Below are positions 41,712-50,583 of a stretch of 64,000 nucleotides of DNA, piece by piece (the first letter of the stretch is position 1; each line of letters begins with the position of its first letter). Both the position numbers and the translations under genes were made by a program. This DNA comes from Arthrobacter sp. ov118 (GTDB taxonomy: Bacteria; Actinomycetota; Actinomycetes; Actinomycetales; Micrococcaceae), in NCBI RefSeq assembly GCF_900116495.1, contig NZ_FPAY01000004.1, forward strand, positions 186,001 through 250,000. The letters run 5' to 3'. A model generated the notes under the pieces. The model saw only the letters and a program-made list of their open reading frames with translations. It was not told the DNA's origin and did not search any database.

Positions 41712-43250
41712 ATGACGCTCAACAAGTTCAACCTCCCCGACGTCGGCGAAGGGCTGACGGAGGCCGAAATCGTCTCTTGGAAGGTCAAGCAGGGCGATAC
41801 TGTCGCCATCAACGATGTCTTGTGCGAGATCGAGACGGCCAAGTCCCTCGTCGAACTGCCCTCGCCGTTCGCAGGGACCGTCGCCGAACTGCTGGTTCCC
41901 GAGGGGGTCACGGTGGAGGTCGGCACACCGATCATCAGCGTCAGTGACGCCGTCGCTGCGCCGGCACCCGGCGTTGGGGCACCCGCCGCCGGGGCGCCCG
42001 CTGTCGAGGCGCCCGCTGCGCCCATGTACGGAAAGCTGCCGTCCGACTCTTCCGACGCCGGCGAACAAGCCGGGCGCCCGGCCGGTGGGCCGCTGGTCGG
42101 TTCCGGTCCGAAGGCCGATGCCGTCAAACGCCGACGCCGGATTTCCGCCCCGGCAGCCGCAGGTCAGCAGACCCCGGCCGCCCGCATCCCGGCAGCAGCT
42201 CCCGTCCCCACCGCGCCAATTGCACCCGTCCCGGCAGCGCTCCCGGCTGCCGCCGGCACGGTGGCCGGCCGCCCTGCCGAGGCGGCAGCGGTCCCCGCCG
42301 ATGCCATCGACACGCGCCCCACGTTCGGCGGTGCCATCAGCGGCCTGGTCGGCAAGGTCCTGGCCAAGCCGCCGGTCCGAAAGATCGCCCGTGACCTAGG
42401 GATCAATCTGGCCGACGTTGTGCCTACCGGCGCCCGCGGTGAGGTGACCCGTGAGGACCTGGTGAGTTACCAGGCCCAGCGCGACGCCGAGCTGGACAAG
42501 GCGGACTCGTTCTGGGGCAAGTCCGGCCGCCCGCAGGACCAGCGCATCGAGCGGGTACCAGTCAAGGGGGTCCGCAAGGCCACCGCCAAGGCCATGGTCG
42601 AATCCGCCTTCGCGGCGCCGCATGTGAGCATTTTCGTCGACGTCGACGCCAGCCGCACCATGGAATTCGTCAAGCGCCTGAAGGCCTCCCGCGATTTCGA
42701 GGGCATCAAGATCTCCCCGCTGCTCATCCTCGCCAAGGCCGTCATTTGGGCGGCGGCGCGCAACCCCAGCGTCAACGCCACCTGGGTGGACAACCCGGAC
42801 GGCAGCGATTCGGCGGAGATTCACGTCAAGCACTTCATGAACTTGGGCATCGCAGCCGCCACGCCGCGCGGACTGATGGTGCCGAACATCAAGAACGCGC
42901 AGGACCTCTCGCTCAAGCAGCTGGCTGTGGCCTTGAACGAGCTCGCCACCACCGCGCGGGCCGGCAAGACGCAGCCGGCGCAGATGCAGGGCGGCACGCT
43001 CACGGTGACCAACATCGGCGCCCTCGGGATCGACACCGGCACGCCGATCATCAATCCCGGTGAGGTCGCGATCGTGGCGTTCGGCACCATCAAGCAAAAG
43101 CCATGGGTCCTGGACGGCGAAGTCATTCCGCGCTGGATCACCACCCTCGGCGGATCCTTCGACCACCGGGTGGTGGACGGGGACCTTTCGGCCCGCTTCA
43201 TGGCCGACGTCGCAGCCATCCTGGAAGAGCCGGCCCTGCTCCTGGACTGA
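41712..43250 (+). CDS. Dihydrolipoamide acyltransferase (E2) of the 2-oxoacid dehydrogenase
   Basis: A 512-residue core subunit. Residues 1-80 form one lipoyl domain, with the lipoylated Lys in EIETAKSLVELP. An Ala/Pro linker (about 80-200, with repeated GAPAxxAP units) follows. Residues about 215-255 are the E3-binding domain (PPVRKIARDLGINLADVVPTGARGEVTREDL). The catalytic domain has VKGVRKATAKAMVESAFAAPH and the active-site GGSFDHRVVDGDLSARFM. No E3 (lipoamide dehydrogenase) gene is in the window, so the complex must borrow one from elsewhere. Confidence 0.9.
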   Translation: MTLNKFNLPDVGEGLTEAEIVSWKVKQGDTVAINDVLCEIETAKSLVELPSPFAGTVAELLVPEGVTVEVGTPIISVSDAVAAPAPGVGAPAAGAPAVEAPAAPMYGKLPSDSSDAGEQAGRPAGGPLVGSGPKADAVKRRRRISAPAAAGQQTPAARIPAAAPVPTAPIAPVPAALPAAAGTVAGRPAEAAAVPADAIDTRPTFGGAISGLVGKVLAKPPVRKIARDLGINLADVVPTGARGEVTREDLVSYQAQRDAELDKADSFWGKSGRPQDQRIERVPVKGVRKATAKAMVESAFAAPHVSIFVDVDASRTMEFVKRLKASRDFEGIKISPLLILAKAVIWAAARNPSVNATWVDNPDGSDSAEIHVKHFMNLGIAAATPRGLMVPNIKNAQDLSLKQLAVALNELATTARAGKTQPAQMQGGTLTVTNIGALGIDTGTPIINPGEVAIVAFGTIKQKPWVLDGEVIPRWITTLGGSFDHRVVDGDLSARFMADVAAILEEPALLLD

Positions 43251-43264
43251 CACGGGCCACGGAC

Positions 43265-43292
43265 CGCAGCCTGCAGCCCGCAGCCCGCAGCG
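43265..43292 (+). repeat. Heptamer repeat after the E2 gene
   Basis: Four near-identical heptamers (CGCAGCC, TGCAGCC, CGCAGCC, CGCAGCG) in a gene-free stretch (43251-43493). The rest of that stretch holds only the terminator hairpin further on. Confidence 0.5.
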
Positions 43293-43425
43293 TTCCTTCC
43301 CAGTTACTTCGGCTCCCGCAGCCTGCACCGGCGGGATACCGCGGGTTCCCCGGCCGCAGCGACGTCCCGCGGCCGGCAACTGGGACGGAGCGTTGGACCC
43401 GGGCGGCGGCCAAGAGCGAAACGAC

Positions 43426-43462
43426 GGAACCCCGCCGCTGAAGCGTTCAGCGGCGGGGTTCC
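43426..43462. terminator. Strong hairpin between convergent genes
   Basis: Perfect 17-base arms (43426-43442 and 43446-43462, GGAACCCCGCCGCTGAA) with a 3-base loop. It lies between the E2 gene and a convergent small gene and probably ends both transcripts. There is no U-tract on either strand, as is common in high-GC actinobacteria. Confidence 0.75.
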
Positions 43463-43493
43463 GGCAGTTATCAGGCTATAGCTCCCGGGCGGA

Positions 43494-43832
43494 CTAGCTT
43501 CCCGAGTAAGTCACCAGCAGCTGGGCCATGGCGGGATCGCTGCTAAGTCCGGCGAGGGCGGTGGAGGCGGCAAGAATCAGGCCGCTGAGGGCCACGCCGA
43601 GAGCACTGACCCCGGTGAGGAACTTCCAGTCCTCGCGAAGGACACTCCGGAAGGTGTCCGGCATGCGCAGGCCCGGGGCAATCAGGTTGGGGGCGCTGTC
43701 GGTTGATCCGTCGTCCAGGAAAGCGACAACGCGGCCGGCGCTGCGGTCCACCCGCATGGTGCTGATGTGGTTGCCGTGGCGGGCGAGCAGGATGTCGTGG
43801 CCGACCATTTGGCGGCGCTGAAGAGTGATCAT
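43494..43832 (-). CDS. Small hypothetical protein with C-terminal membrane segment
   Basis: A 112-residue protein. The N-terminal half is soluble and beta-rich (VGHDILLARHGNHISTMRVDRSAGRVVAFLDDGS). The C-terminal half has a likely membrane helix (GVSALGVALSGLILAASTALAG). No family recognised. ATG 43832 has AAGGGGA 6 bases upstream; the longer ORF from 43874 is less likely. It is alone on the minus strand and divergent from the acyl-CoA ligase gene. Confidence 0.6.
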   Translation of the reverse strand: MITLQRRQMVGHDILLARHGNHISTMRVDRSAGRVVAFLDDGSTDSAPNLIAPGLRMPDTFRSVLREDWKFLTGVSALGVALSGLILAASTALAGLSSDPAMAQLLVTYSGS

Positions 43833-43951
43833 GAGGTTCCCCTTGGTAGGTGGATTCTTGGATGTCCGCACCATCGCAGGGCACTTCCCATTTTACCGAG
43901 CCGGTCCTGTCCGGGACCGTCGTCCGGCGGTGAGGCTGCCCACGGAAGGGG

Positions 43952-43981
43952 GTGATCCTGGTCAAATCCGATCACGGTCAA
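43952..43981. promoter_or_regulatory. Inverted and direct repeats upstream of the acyl-CoA ligase
   Basis: GTGATC-N12-GATCAC (43952-43975) is a perfect inverted repeat. GGTCAA occurs at 43960-43965 and again at 43976-43981, a 16-base period. The cluster lies 90-120 bases upstream of the ligase GTG and is a candidate regulator site. Confidence 0.45.
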
Positions 43982-44071
43982 GCCCGTGCCGTCCTGTCCC
44001 GGAGACTCACCGCGGCACTAGAGTGGCACCAGCCGTCCAGCCCGGCGGTCGCGGATCAAAGGAGATGTTGC

Positions 44072-45664
44072 GTGTTCACAAGTCCCTACCCCGACGTCGA
44101 AGTCCCCAATCTCGGCATCTACGACTACCTCTTCGGCGGACTGGGGGAGGAAGACCTAGACCGCGTCGCCATCGTGGACGGCGCCAGCGGCGCGGAAACC
44201 ACGTATCGTTCGCTGCGCGGCCAAATCGATGCTCTCGCAGGTGCCGTCGCGGCCCAGGGCCTCGGCGTGCACGGCGTGGCAGCCATCCTGTGTCCCAACA
44301 TCCCTGCCTTCGCCACGGTCTTCCACGGGCTGCTGCGCGCGGGCGCGACAGTGACCACCATCAACTCGCTGTACACGGCGGACGAGATCGCCGGTCAGCT
44401 TACCGACGCCGGCGCGGCCTGGCTGTTCACCGTCTCGGCTCTGCTGCCCGCCGCGCGGGAGGCTGCCGAACGGACCGGGATCCCCGCGGACCGGCTCGTG
44501 GTGCTCGACGGCGCCGACGGCCACCCCTCGCTGGGCGACTTGCTCTCCGCCGGTGCGCCGGCACCTCGAATCTCCTTCGATCCCGCCACCCATGTGGCCG
44601 TGCTGCCATACTCGTCCGGCACCACCGGCCGGCCCAAGGGGGTCATGCTCAGCCACCGGAACCTGGTCGCCAACGTGGAACAGTCCCGGGGACTGCTCGA
44701 CGTCGGACCCGACGACCGGTTGCTGGCGCTGCTCCCGTTCTTCCACATTTACGGCCTGACGGTGCTGCTGAACCTGGCGCTGCGCCAGCGGGCCAGGCTC
44801 GTGACCATGCCCCGGTTCGAGCTCCCCGAGTTCCTGCGGATCATCCAGGAGCACCGGTGCAGTTACCTGTTCATCGCCCCGCCGGTGGCAGTGGCGCTGA
44901 CCAAACACCCGCTGGTCGCCGAGCACGACCTCAGCTCGGTGCACACCGCCCTCTCCGGTGCAGCGCCGTTGGACGGGGAGCTGGGCGACCGCCTGGCCGA
45001 GCGCCTCGGGTGCCGGGTCCTGCAGGGCTACGGTATGACCGAGATGAGCCCGGTGTCGCACCTGATCCCGTGCAACGCAGGGGACCTTCCGGTCAGCTCG
45101 GTGGGGTACACGGTACCCAATATGCAGTGCCGCCTCGTGGATCCGGCCACAGGCGAGGACATCGCGGTGCCCGCGGAAGGAACCAGCGCGCCGGGGCACC
45201 TGCTGTGCCGCGGGCCGAACGTGATGCTGGGGTATCTGAACCAGCCGCGGGAAACCGCGGACGCCCTGGACGCCCAGGGCTTCCTGCGCACCGGCGACAT
45301 CGCCACGGTGCGGGCCGACGGCGTCGTGACAATCGTGGACCGGCTCAAGGAACTGATCAAGTACAAGGGCTACCAGATCGCCCCGGCAGAGCTTGAGGCA
45401 CTGCTCCTGACCCACCCCGGCATTGCCGACGCCGCGGTGATCGGATCCCTCGACGACGATGGCCAGGAAGTCCCGTTGGCGTTCGTCGTCCGCCAGCCCG
45501 GACCGGAGGGCGACGCCTTGGACGAGGCCGCCGTCACAGCCTTTGTGGCCGCCAAGGTGGCGCCGTTCAAGAAGGTCCGCCACGTGGAGTTCATCGAGGC
45601 CGTGCCGAAGTCCTCCTCAGGAAAAATCCTGCGTCGGAAGCTGAAGGCCGCAGAGCCGGCCTAG
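44072..45664 (+). CDS. AMP-binding acyl-CoA ligase, 4-coumarate:CoA ligase-like
   Basis: A 530-residue ANL-superfamily ligase. The P-loop is LPYSSGTTGRPKGVMLSHRN, later motifs are QGYGMTEMSPVSH and GFLRTGDIATV, and the hinge and catalytic lysine lie in IVDRLKELIKYKGYQIAPAELE and PKSSSGKILRR. The opening SPYPDVEVPNLGIYDYLF is that of actinobacterial 4CL-type enzymes that activate hydroxycinnamic or other aryl/fatty acids. GTG 44072 has AAAGGAG 7 bases upstream; the longer ORF adds an unrelated 40 residues. Its stop is interlocked with the stress-protein stop (CTAG, 45661-45664). Confidence 0.87.
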   Translation: MFTSPYPDVEVPNLGIYDYLFGGLGEEDLDRVAIVDGASGAETTYRSLRGQIDALAGAVAAQGLGVHGVAAILCPNIPAFATVFHGLLRAGATVTTINSLYTADEIAGQLTDAGAAWLFTVSALLPAAREAAERTGIPADRLVVLDGADGHPSLGDLLSAGAPAPRISFDPATHVAVLPYSSGTTGRPKGVMLSHRNLVANVEQSRGLLDVGPDDRLLALLPFFHIYGLTVLLNLALRQRARLVTMPRFELPEFLRIIQEHRCSYLFIAPPVAVALTKHPLVAEHDLSSVHTALSGAAPLDGELGDRLAERLGCRVLQGYGMTEMSPVSHLIPCNAGDLPVSSVGYTVPNMQCRLVDPATGEDIAVPAEGTSAPGHLLCRGPNVMLGYLNQPRETADALDAQGFLRTGDIATVRADGVVTIVDRLKELIKYKGYQIAPAELEALLLTHPGIADAAVIGSLDDDGQEVPLAFVVRQPGPEGDALDEAAVTAFVAAKVAPFKKVRHVEFIEAVPKSSSGKILRRKLKAAEPA

Positions 45665-46089
45665 TCGACGTCCGTCTTGGCGATGTAGACGTCGCAGGGG
45701 GCGCCGTGGGCCACGCTGTTCGCAACGCTCCCCAAGACACGGCCGATCCCCTGCATGCGCCGGTTGCCCACCACGATCATCCGGGCACCGGTCCGTTCGG
45801 CTTCCCGGATCAGTGCCTCGGCGGGCTTGCCCCGGGCAGCGGCGTAAGTGACATTGGTGTCGGGGCGGCGCAGGCCGTCTGCTACCGTCCGCGCGACTTT
45901 CTCCGCGTTCCCGGCGTCGGAAACGATCCACTGGTCACTGCCGCTGCCGAAGACCTCGGTCCTGTCGCTGTCGAAGGCGCTGACCACATGAAGCGTGGCC
46001 CCCATGGAAGCCGCGAGGTCACGCGCGGTGTGCGCCGCCCGCAGCGCCGTCTCACTGCCGTCGACGCCGACAACGATAATTCCGGTCAT
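45661..46089 (-). CDS. Universal stress protein (UspA) family protein
   Basis: A 142-residue single UspA domain. The opening strand IIVVGVDGSETALRAAHTA carries the phosphate-binding Asp. The loop VVGNRRMQGIGRVLGSVANSVAHGAPCDVYI fits the G-x2-G-x9-G-S ATP-binding consensus well, so nucleotide binding is likely. This contrasts with the weaker motif in the other Usp of the window (3631-4116). A short 71-base gap separates it from the upstream aminotransferase gene on the same strand. Confidence 0.88.
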   Translation of the reverse strand: MTGIIVVGVDGSETALRAAHTARDLAASMGATLHVVSAFDSDRTEVFGSGSDQWIVSDAGNAEKVARTVADGLRRPDTNVTYAAARGKPAEALIREAERTGARMIVVGNRRMQGIGRVLGSVANSVAHGAPCDVYIAKTDVD

Positions 46090-46160
46090 GGACCGCTCCT
46101 CTGCTCTATAACGCTGCTTTTCGGTAAGTACAGGTGTTCGATGGGTACCCGGCGTCCGGG

Positions 46161-47453
46161 CTACCGGGCGGCGATCGCTTCGTGCAGGACAGGGGCGAGC
46201 CGCCGTACGCCTTCGCGGATCGCGTCGGGCGGCACGGCGCTGAAGGCCAGCCGGATCTTGTTGGAGGGGTCATCGGAATGGGTGAATGCTGCTCCCGGAA
46301 TGAAGACCACGCCGGCGTCGATCGCCTTCTTCAGCAGTGGGTAGGTGTCCACGCCGTCGGGCAGCGTGACCCAGACGAAAAAGCCGCCGTCGGGGCGCGT
46401 CCAGCTCAGTCCGTCGGGCATGTATTCCGCCAGGGCCGCAAGCATGGCCTCGCAGCGTTCCTGGTACAGCCCTCGGTACGTCTCGATCTGGCCCCGCCAG
46501 TCGTAGTCGCGCAGGTAGGCGGAGACGAGCATTTGGTTGAGCGTCGGCGGGCACAAGGTGACGGCCTCCGACGCCAGGTAGTAGCGGCGCTGCAGGTGGG
46601 CCGGGACAAGGGCCCAGCCGATCCGCAGGCCGGGGGCGAAGATCTTCGAGAACGACCCCATGTAGATTACGTCGTCCGGGTTGGCTGCCCGCAAGGGGGT
46701 CAGCGGCTTGCCGTCGAAGCGCAGAAGGCCGTAGGGATTGTCCTCGAGCACCAAGATATTCGCCCGGCGGCATATATCAACCACTGACTGCCGGCGTTCC
46801 GGCGACAGGGTGATCCCCGACGGGTTATTAAAGCTGGGGATGGTGTAGAGGAACTTGATGCTCTTCCCGGCGGTCTGAAGGGCGGCGATTTTGGCCTCCA
46901 GGAGGTCCGGGATGATGCCGTCCCCGTCCATCGGCACGGTCTCGACGCCCACCTGGTAGGCCTCGAAGGTGTTGAGGGCGCCGACGTACGTCGGGTCCTC
47001 CACGAGGACAACGTCACCCGGGTTGCAGAAGACCTTGGTGGCCACATCCTGCGCGGACTGCGAACCGGCGGTTATTACAACGTTCGCGGGGTCGGCGTCG
47101 AGGATCCCTTCCGCCGCCATGACTTCGCAGATCTGGGTACGGAGTTCCTCGGTGCCCTGGCCGCCGCCGTACTGCAAGGCGGTCATCCCCTGTTCGGCGA
47201 TAATTTGCGCGGCGGTCTGGCCGAGGCGTTCCAGCGGCAGGGACTGCAAGTAGGGGCTCCCGCCGGCGAGGGAAACGAGGCCGGGGCGCATCGAAATGTC
47301 GAAGACGTCCCGGACTGCCGACTGCTTGATGTTGGCTGCGCGCTCCGAGAACAGGATCTCGTGGCGGTGGGCGGACGTAGCCGCGCGTTCGATTGCGTCA
47401 ATTGCCTCGGCCGGTAGGACTGCTGCGGCGGCATCGAGTGTTTCGTGGGTCAC
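46161..47453 (-). CDS. PLP-dependent aminotransferase (2-aminoadipate/LysN-like, class I)
   Basis: A 430-residue fold-type I aminotransferase. It opens ILFSERAANIKQSAVRDVFDISMRPGLVSLAGGSP, then has QYGGGQGTEELR, FLYTIPSFNNPSGITLSPERR, the Asp in LVLEDNPYGLLRF, and the PLP lysine in GSFSKIFAPGLRIGW. This is the MocR-like/LysN subgroup without an attached regulator domain. The amino donor and acceptor are not readable; broad-specificity 2-aminoadipate, branched-chain or aromatic substrates are possible. It is transcribed away from the phosphoketolase end. Confidence 0.83.
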   Translation of the reverse strand: MTHETLDAAAAVLPAEAIDAIERAATSAHRHEILFSERAANIKQSAVRDVFDISMRPGLVSLAGGSPYLQSLPLERLGQTAAQIIAEQGMTALQYGGGQGTEELRTQICEVMAAEGILDADPANVVITAGSQSAQDVATKVFCNPGDVVLVEDPTYVGALNTFEAYQVGVETVPMDGDGIIPDLLEAKIAALQTAGKSIKFLYTIPSFNNPSGITLSPERRQSVVDICRRANILVLEDNPYGLLRFDGKPLTPLRAANPDDVIYMGSFSKIFAPGLRIGWALVPAHLQRRYYLASEAVTLCPPTLNQMLVSAYLRDYDWRGQIETYRGLYQERCEAMLAALAEYMPDGLSWTRPDGGFFVWVTLPDGVDTYPLLKKAIDAGVVFIPGAAFTHSDDPSNKIRLAFSAVPPDAIREGVRRLAPVLHEAIAAR

Positions 47454-47554
47454 ACAGCCTAGAGTACTACCCGTGTTGTCCGCGAGGCAACGATTGTTTC
47501 CACCCGACCCCGGGTCGGCGACGCCGCCGCCGGGCGAGGCTGGCGGCGGTACGC

Positions 47555-50017
47555 TCAGGTCAGCGTCCAGTTCCGGATTTCCTCCGGGTCCTCCCCGTGC
47601 TCGCGGGTGTGGTCCCGTGCCTGCATCCGGCGGTCCTGCAGTGACTGGCGCAGCAGCGAGTGCCGCTCGCGCAATCCCTCCACCCGGTCGATGACGTCGA
47701 TGGCCAGTTGGAAGCGGTCAATGCCGTTGAGCATGGCCATGTCGAAAGGCGTCGTGGTGGTGCCCTCCTCCGTGTACCCGCGCACGTGCAGCCGCTCCTG
47801 GCTGCCGTGCCTGTACGTGAGCCGGTGGATCAGCGCCGGATAGCCGTGGTACGCGAAGATGATCGGCTTGTCGGCCGTGAAGATTCCGTCGAAGTCTCGT
47901 GCGGCGAGGCCGTGCGGATGCTCGCTGTCTGCCTGGAGCCGCATCAGGTCCACCACATTGACCACCCTGATCAGCAGGTCCGGGACGCCTTCCGCGAGCA
48001 GGCGTGCCGCCGCGACTGTTTCGATGGTGGGAACGTCGCCCGCACAGGCCAGAACGACGTCGGGCTCCGCACCGGGGACTTCCGTGCCGGCAAAGTCCCA
48101 GATGCCCAGCCCCCGCCGGGTGTGGTGCTCTGCTTCAACCGGGGTGAGCCAGGTAGGCGATGGTTGTTTGCCGCTGACCACGATGTTGACGTAGTCCCGG
48201 GACCGCAGGCAGTGGTCCATGACGGCCAGGAGAGTGTTGGCATCCGGAGGCAGGTACACGCGGATGACCTCGGCTTTCTTGTTGACAGCATGGTCAATGA
48301 AACCGGGGTCCTGATGCGAAAACCCGTTGTGGTCCTGCTGCCATACGTGCGAGGAGAGCAGGTAATTCAGCGACGCTACAGGCCGCCGCCACGGCAATTC
48401 CCGGTGGACTTTGAGCCACTTGGCGTGCTGGTTGAACATCGAATCGACGATGTGGATGAACGCCTCGTAGCAATTGAAGACGCCGTGCCGGCCGGTCAGC
48501 AGATACCCCTCGAGCCACCCCTGGCACAGGTGTTCGCTGAGCACCTCCCGCACCCTGCCGGCCCGGGCCAGATGCTCGTCAACGTCCTCGATCCGGGACT
48601 CCCACACCTTGTCCGACACATCAAACACGGCTTGCAGCCGGTTCGATGCCGTCTCATCCGGGCCGAACAGCAGGAAATTGTCCGGGTTGTCCGCAATGAC
48701 GTCCCGGAGCCAGCCACCCAGGGTGACCATGGGGCTGACCTGTTCAGCCCCCGGCGTGCCGACCTCGACGGCGTGCTGGGCGTAGTCCGGTAAGGCCAGG
48801 GAGCGCAGCAGCACGCCGCCGTTGGCGTGCGCCGTCGCGCTCATCCGCAGGCCGCCGGAGGGAGCGTTCGCCCTGACGTCCGGCCGAAGCCTGCCGTGTT
48901 CGTCAAAGAGTTCATCCGGACAGTAGGACGTCAGCCAGCTTTCCAGCTGGGCAAGGTGCTCAGGGTTGGTGCGGACCTCGGACAAAGGCACTTGATGGCT
49001 CCGCCACGTGCCCTCGACCTGCAGGCCATCCACCGTGCGGGGACCGGTCCAACCCTTGGGCGAACGCAGCACGATCATCGGCCACCGCCCATCCGCGCCA
49101 CCGGCATCGTTCGAGGCGTTGTTTGACGTCGCGTTGGTTGGTGCTGTGCGGTGGGCGGCCTGGATGGCACGGATTTCGGTGAGGCAATCGTCCAGAGCAG
49201 CGGCGAAGTCGCGGTGCGCCTTGGGGGTATCGTCCGGATCGTCCACGGACACAAAATGTGGCTCGTGGCCATAGCCGCGGAGCAACTGCTCGAGCTGCCG
49301 TTCCGGCATGCGGGCCAGGATCGTGGGGTTGGCGATTTTGTAGCCGTTGAGGTGCAGGATGGGCAGCACGGCGCCGTCGGCCACGGGATCCAGAAAATTG
49401 TGCGAGTGCCAGCTGGCCGCCAGTGGTCCGGTTTCGGCTTCGCCGTCACCGATCACGACGGCGGTAATCAGCTGCGGGTTGTCGAAGACGGAACCGTAGG
49501 CGTGCGCGAGCGAGTATCCCAGCTCTCCGCCTTCACTGATGGACCCGGGCGTCTCGGGGGCCGCGTGGCTGGGCACGCCGCCCGGGTAGGAGAACTGCCG
49601 GAAGAGCTCGGCCAGGCCCCGCTCGTCGTCGCCGACATGACCGTAGGTCTCCGAATACGTGCCCTCCAGCCAGCCGTTGGCCACCACAGCGGGGCCCCCG
49701 TGGCCGGGGCCCGCGATGAACAGCATCTCCTGCCGGTCCCGGCGGATGACGCGGTTGAGATGGGCGTAGACGAAGTTCAGGCCCGGGGTTGTTCCCCAGT
49801 GCCCCAGCAGGCGTGACTTCGTGTCGTCAGCCTGAAGGGGCCTGCGCAGGAGCGGGTTGGACCTTAGGTAGATCTGCCCCACGGACAGGTAGTTGGCGGC
49901 CCGCCACCAGCGGTCCACCAGGGCCAATCCGTCGTCGAGCGCCGGCTCCTCCTGCCGGGGACCCCCGTCGGCAGGGCTGCGCATTTCGCCGGCTGGCGCG
50001 TGGTCCGGGTGGCTCAT
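47555..50017 (-). CDS. xfp: Xylulose-5-phosphate/fructose-6-phosphate phosphoketolase
   Basis: An 820-residue TPP enzyme that splits xylulose 5-phosphate or fructose 6-phosphate with phosphate to acetyl phosphate plus an aldose phosphate. It has WWRAANYLSVGQIYL, GPGHGGPAVVANGWLEGTYSE, the TPP motif VIGDGEAETGPLAASWHSHNFL, and PKGWTGPRTVDG. ATG 50017 has GGAGGA 7 bases upstream; the longer ORF is rejected. It is slightly longer than the usual 790-800 because of the acidic N-terminus and the tail (MQARDHTREHGEDPEEI). No acetate kinase or phosphotransacetylase gene is nearby. Confidence 0.93.
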   Translation of the reverse strand: MSHPDHAPAGEMRSPADGGPRQEEPALDDGLALVDRWWRAANYLSVGQIYLRSNPLLRRPLQADDTKSRLLGHWGTTPGLNFVYAHLNRVIRRDRQEMLFIAGPGHGGPAVVANGWLEGTYSETYGHVGDDERGLAELFRQFSYPGGVPSHAAPETPGSISEGGELGYSLAHAYGSVFDNPQLITAVVIGDGEAETGPLAASWHSHNFLDPVADGAVLPILHLNGYKIANPTILARMPERQLEQLLRGYGHEPHFVSVDDPDDTPKAHRDFAAALDDCLTEIRAIQAAHRTAPTNATSNNASNDAGGADGRWPMIVLRSPKGWTGPRTVDGLQVEGTWRSHQVPLSEVRTNPEHLAQLESWLTSYCPDELFDEHGRLRPDVRANAPSGGLRMSATAHANGGVLLRSLALPDYAQHAVEVGTPGAEQVSPMVTLGGWLRDVIADNPDNFLLFGPDETASNRLQAVFDVSDKVWESRIEDVDEHLARAGRVREVLSEHLCQGWLEGYLLTGRHGVFNCYEAFIHIVDSMFNQHAKWLKVHRELPWRRPVASLNYLLSSHVWQQDHNGFSHQDPGFIDHAVNKKAEVIRVYLPPDANTLLAVMDHCLRSRDYVNIVVSGKQPSPTWLTPVEAEHHTRRGLGIWDFAGTEVPGAEPDVVLACAGDVPTIETVAAARLLAEGVPDLLIRVVNVVDLMRLQADSEHPHGLAARDFDGIFTADKPIIFAYHGYPALIHRLTYRHGSQERLHVRGYTEEGTTTTPFDMAMLNGIDRFQLAIDVIDRVEGLRERHSLLRQSLQDRRMQARDHTREHGEDPEEIRNWTLT

Positions 50018-50174
50018 CAGTAAGTCCTCCGCTTCGTTGGGAACCGTCAGGAACACGGTCCGTGACCATAGCAACACCTTGATCCGTTCAGGGCAAGCTA
50101 CCTCGGCACGATGGCTCGGCACCCAGTCCACACGCGGCCTCGACACACATTGCGGGTCCGCCTACCGTGGAGCC

Positions 50175-50420
50175 ATGAGTGACGTACCGGCAGATGACGC
50201 GCCCGCACCGGCTGACGATAACGACGGCCCCGGCATCGACGCCGATGCCTTCTCGCCGGTGTTGGATCCGGACTACGTCCGGGGGGAGGCGCCCAAGGAT
50301 GACGCGGCCAAGGACCGCGCGGCCGGAAGCGAAGCGCAGCCGGACCCAAAAAATTCGGACCCAAAAAATTCGGACGCAGAGAATCGGGACGGAGTGAATC
50401 CGGAGGAAACCGACGCTTGA
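50175..50420 (+). CDS. Small acidic, probably disordered protein
   Basis: An 81-residue protein, strongly acidic (MSDVPADDAPAPADDNDGPG), with no predicted fold. Its second half contains a fivefold-residue repeat, DPKNS-DPKNS-DAENR-DGVNP, encoded by 15-base tandem units. It is the first of several such proteins in the 50.1-55.3 kb cluster. It is divergent from the phosphoketolase gene. Codon bias is broken in the repeat by A-rich runs. Function unknown; a hydrophilin-like stress role is speculation. Confidence 0.6.
   Translation: MSDVPADDAPAPADDNDGPGIDADAFSPVLDPDYVRGEAPKDDAAKDRAAGSEAQPDPKNSDPKNSDAENRDGVNPEETDA
50342..50401 (+). repeat. 15-bp tandem repeat in the 81-aa acidic gene
   Basis: Four 15-base units: GGACCCAAAAAATTC (50342-50356), an identical copy (50357-50371), GGACGCAGAGAATCG (50372-50386) and GGACGGAGTGAATCC (50387-50401). 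The two perfect AT-rich copies stand out in a high-GC gene and suggest a recent duplication. Confidence 0.85.
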
Positions 50421-50547
50421 GTCTTTTGTCGCCATCGTTCGTCGGCGGTGCACGGCAGGCGGCCAGTTATCGCCGCGCTCCTTACCTTTCCGGCAATGCA
50501 TTGTTAGCGTGGGGGGAACGTTGCCTGCCAAAGAATCTGGAGAAGTC

Positions 50548-50583
50548 ATGAGCACTGAACAGAACATGAGCACTGAACAGAAC
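50548..50583 (+). repeat. Perfect 18-bp tandem repeat spanning the start codon
   Basis: ATGAGCACTGAACAGAAC occurs twice without gap (50548-50565 and 50566-50583). Each copy supplies an in-frame ATG. Only the first has a Shine-Dalgarno sequence. Confidence 0.95.

Noticed and set aside
47524..47549. GC-only hairpin after the phosphoketolase gene as a terminator
   Set aside because: The arms CCGCCGCC and GGCGGCGG are simple GC repeats that arise easily by chance here, and there is no T-tract.
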